Origin: Arthrobacter sp. SPG23
GTDB taxonomy: Bacteria > Actinomycetota > Actinomycetes > Actinomycetales > Micrococcaceae
Length of the DNA: 64,000 nucleotides
Reading direction: 5' to 3'
Assembly: GCF_000876655.1 (NCBI RefSeq)
Contig: NZ_JYCN01000028.1
Span: 124,001 to 188,000 of the forward strand
Position numbers and translations under genes: made by a program
Shown: piece after piece, positions 62,640 through 64,000 of the stretch
Layout: each line of letters begins with the position of its first letter
How positions within the stretch are numbered: position 1 is the first letter of the stretch
The notes under the pieces: generated by a model
Databases searched by the model: none
What the model saw: only the letters and a program-made list of their open reading frames with translations
What the model was told of the DNA's origin: nothing

Positions 62640-62682
62640 CGCTCTCTCAGATCCGGCTGCCTTTCCGGCGACGCTCTCTCAG
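62638..62682 (+). repeat. Extragenic repeat family B, pair 4 (32-bp spacing)
   Basis: GACGCTCTCTCAG occurs at 62638-62650 and 62670-62682, starts 32 bp apart, between convergent genes. The first copy begins in the antiporter stop codon and the second contains the dcd stop codon (TGA on the minus strand), as in pair 1. Confidence 0.85.
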
Positions 62683-63260
62683 ATCTCGGTGCGGTGGAAG
62701 TTCAGGTAGCTGCGGCTGGCGGTGGGGCCGCGCTGGCCCTGGTAGCGGTTGCCGTACTCGCCGGAACCGTAGGGGAATTCGGCGGCGGAGCTCAGCTTGA
62801 AGAAGCACAGCTGGCCGATCTTCATGCCCGGCCACAGCTTGATGGGCAGCGTGGCCATGTTGGACAGTTCCAGCGTGACGTGACCGGAGAACCCGGGATC
62901 GATGAACCCTGCGGTGGAGTGTGTCAGCAGCCCCAGCCGGCCCAGTGAGGACTTGCCTTCGAGGCGTGCCGCGATGTCGTCCGGCAAGGTGACGGTTTCA
63001 TACGTGGAGCCCAGCACGAACTCGCCCGGGTGGAGGATGAATGGCTCTCCGCGGTCCACTTCCACCAGGCGCGTCAGCTCAGGCTGGTCCTCGGCGGGGT
63101 CGATGTGCGCGTACTTGTGGTTGTCGAACAACCGGAAGAACCGGTCAATCCGGACGTCCACGGAAGACGGCTGGACCATCACCGGGTCATAGGGATCCAG
63201 GACAATCCGTTGGGAATCAATTTCGGCACGAATATCGCGGTCAGAGATCAGCACACTCAA
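62679..63260 (-). CDS. dcd: dCTP deaminase, bifunctional dCTP deaminase/dUTPase type
   Basis: A 193-residue trimeric nucleotide enzyme. Q-P-S-S-V-D-V-R near residue 30, E-G-K-S-S-L-G-R-L-G-L and T-A-G-F-I-D-P-G-F-S-G-H are the active-site motifs. The sequence follows the mycobacterial enzyme, which converts dCTP directly to dUMP, including Y-Q-G-Q-R-G-P-T and a final S-R-S-Y. It supplies dUMP for thymidylate and limits uracil in DNA. Its stop lies in repeat B pair 4. Confidence 0.95.
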   Translation of the reverse strand: MSVLISDRDIRAEIDSQRIVLDPYDPVMVQPSSVDVRIDRFFRLFDNHKYAHIDPAEDQPELTRLVEVDRGEPFILHPGEFVLGSTYETVTLPDDIAARLEGKSSLGRLGLLTHSTAGFIDPGFSGHVTLELSNMATLPIKLWPGMKIGQLCFFKLSSAAEFPYGSGEYGNRYQGQRGPTASRSYLNFHRTEI

Positions 63261-63410
63261 AAATACCGCACCATTGCCGAGCCCGCGGTCCAGCGTTACT
63301 GTTGCTGCTGTTAAGGAACGTCATCTCCGTTACAGACTAAGTCTGATGTTGCGGCTGTGACGGTTGCCCGCCCTGCATAAGGAGTCGGCACCGACGGATC
63401 TGGGGTTGGC

Positions 63411-64000
63411 TTGAGGAAGATTTCGGCACGGACACTGGCGCTCATGGTCTGCGCCCTGGCACTGATCCCGCCCGCGGCCGGCCAGCTGGGGGGACCTTCC
63501 TCAAGCTCGAATCCCCCTGCGTCCTCAGCTGCGGGCCAGCAGACGCAGAGCGTCACCCTCGGCCCGCCGTCGTTCGCGGACGACGGCGACACGGGCACCG
63601 CGGAGGCCGCACCGGGACAGCGGCTCACCCCCGCCGTGGACCCGGACATCACGGAAGGGGACCCAAGCGGCACCGCCTTGGCCGATACCTTCGGGACGGC
63701 GGGCACGGTCGACGCCGCCGGCGCCCTCTCCACAGAAGCGCCGCCGGCCCCGCCAGCCGGGGGCTCCCCGCCCGAGCCGGCGTCGATTCCTCCGTTGTCC
63801 GCCACAGAGTCCGACCTGGCAGCCCCCACCCAGGGCGGACTGCAGACCCAGCCCGCTCCCGTCGCAGGTACGGAGTCGCTCAAGACCGAATCGCTCACGG
63901 CCGAGGCCCTGGTCAGGGACGACGCGTCGTCCCAAATTCTTGCGGTGTTCAACGCCATCAACAGCTACCGGGCTTCGTTTGGCCTGCCCGCCGTGAAGTA
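63411..64000 (+). CDS. Secreted protein with CAP domain beginning at the window end (3' truncated)
   Basis: The frame from TTG 63411 runs off the window. Residues 1-25 are a signal peptide (R-K-I-S-A-R, then L-A-L-M-V-C-A-L-A-L). A low-complexity Ser/Pro/Ala/Thr-rich linker of about 145 residues follows. At the edge, I-L-A-V-F-N-A-I-N-S-Y-R-A-S-F-G-L-P looks like the first helix of a CAP/SCP domain (NxxRxxxGLP). TTG is the only start after an in-frame stop at 63378; its ribosome-binding site is weak. Divergent from dcd. Function unknown, probably cell-wall or surface associated. Confidence 0.65.
   Translation, partial: MRKISARTLALMVCALALIPPAAGQLGGPSSSSNPPASSAAGQQTQSVTLGPPSFADDGDTGTAEAAPGQRLTPAVDPDITEGDPSGTALADTFGTAGTVDAAGALSTEAPPAPPAGGSPPEPASIPPLSATESDLAAPTQGGLQTQPAPVAGTESLKTESLTAEALVRDDASSQILAVFNAINSYRASFGLPAVK

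Noticed and set aside
63311..63961. Leftward open frame at the right edge
   Set aside because: Antisense to a signal-peptide protein with a CAP-like segment, which is the better reading.

Overview
The window is a high-GC stretch of a bacterial chromosome. The gene set points to a soil actinobacterium of the Micrococcaceae (Arthrobacter or Pseudarthrobacter type): a SAM-IV riboswitch, a HAIR-type heat-shock operator, a bifunctional-type dCTP deaminase, a fused MrpAB antiporter subunit, and frequent GTG/TTG starts with 4-bp ATGA overlaps. This assignment is inferred from gene content, not from a search. I saw no tRNA, rRNA, CRISPR array, insertion sequence or phage module. It reads as ordinary core and accessory chromosome with several specialised islands.

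Layout. 1-6.2 kb: truncated NAD-dependent epimerase, MMPL exporter with a divergent MarR regulator, methyltransferase, RibD-like reductase, LysE exporter. 6.4-9 kb: Clp AAA+ unfoldase whose frame breaks inside Walker A, with a HAIR operator upstream. 9-16.4 kb: a CoA-linked catabolic operon (SDR, amidohydrolase, acyl-CoA dehydrogenase, MaoC hydratase, MHS transporter, acyl-CoA ligase) divergent from a MarR regulator. 16.5-24.7 kb: a reactive-sulfur island. It has an ArsR-rhodanese fusion facing an MFS transporter, then a CstR-like repressor with four ATACCCC-N2-GGGGTAT operators, three rhodanese proteins, a TauE exporter, a thioredoxin and a persulfide dioxygenase-rhodanese fusion. 25.6-30.5 kb: UmuDC with an SOS box, then a compact operon of a divergent Lgt homologue, a radical SAM protein resembling tetraether-lipid synthases, and two small membrane proteins. 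30.5-38.2 kb: DUF3846, tyrosine phosphatase, a P-loop kinase-PabB fusion, cardiolipin synthase, PabC, DinB/DUF664 protein, EAL protein. 38.3-44.7 kb: an operon of flavin monooxygenase, aromatic-lyase homologue without the usual MIO triad, and cysteine-synthase-like enzyme, divergent from a SAM-IV-controlled DUF1737-rhodanese-MetZ operon. 44.7-52.5 kb: lipoprotein, zinc-ribbon protein, glutamate-cysteine ligase family protein, XRE-MurA fusion, and a TPP-riboswitch-controlled YkoEDC transporter whose YkoD frame is interrupted. 52.5-62.7 kb: Mrp antiporter operon, Atg22-like MFS protein, KhtTU-like K+/H+ antiporter. 62.7-64 kb: dCTP deaminase and a truncated secreted CAP-domain protein.

Sulfur handling is the strongest theme: six proteins carry rhodanese domains, and the sulfide/persulfide, methionine and flavin-monooxygenase modules lie within about 26 kb. 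The most interesting leads are the Lgt-radical SAM operon (possible membrane-lipid modification), the MIO-less lyase operon, and two families of short extragenic repeats. One of these occurs as four direct pairs, each spaced exactly 32 bp, beside or across stop codons.
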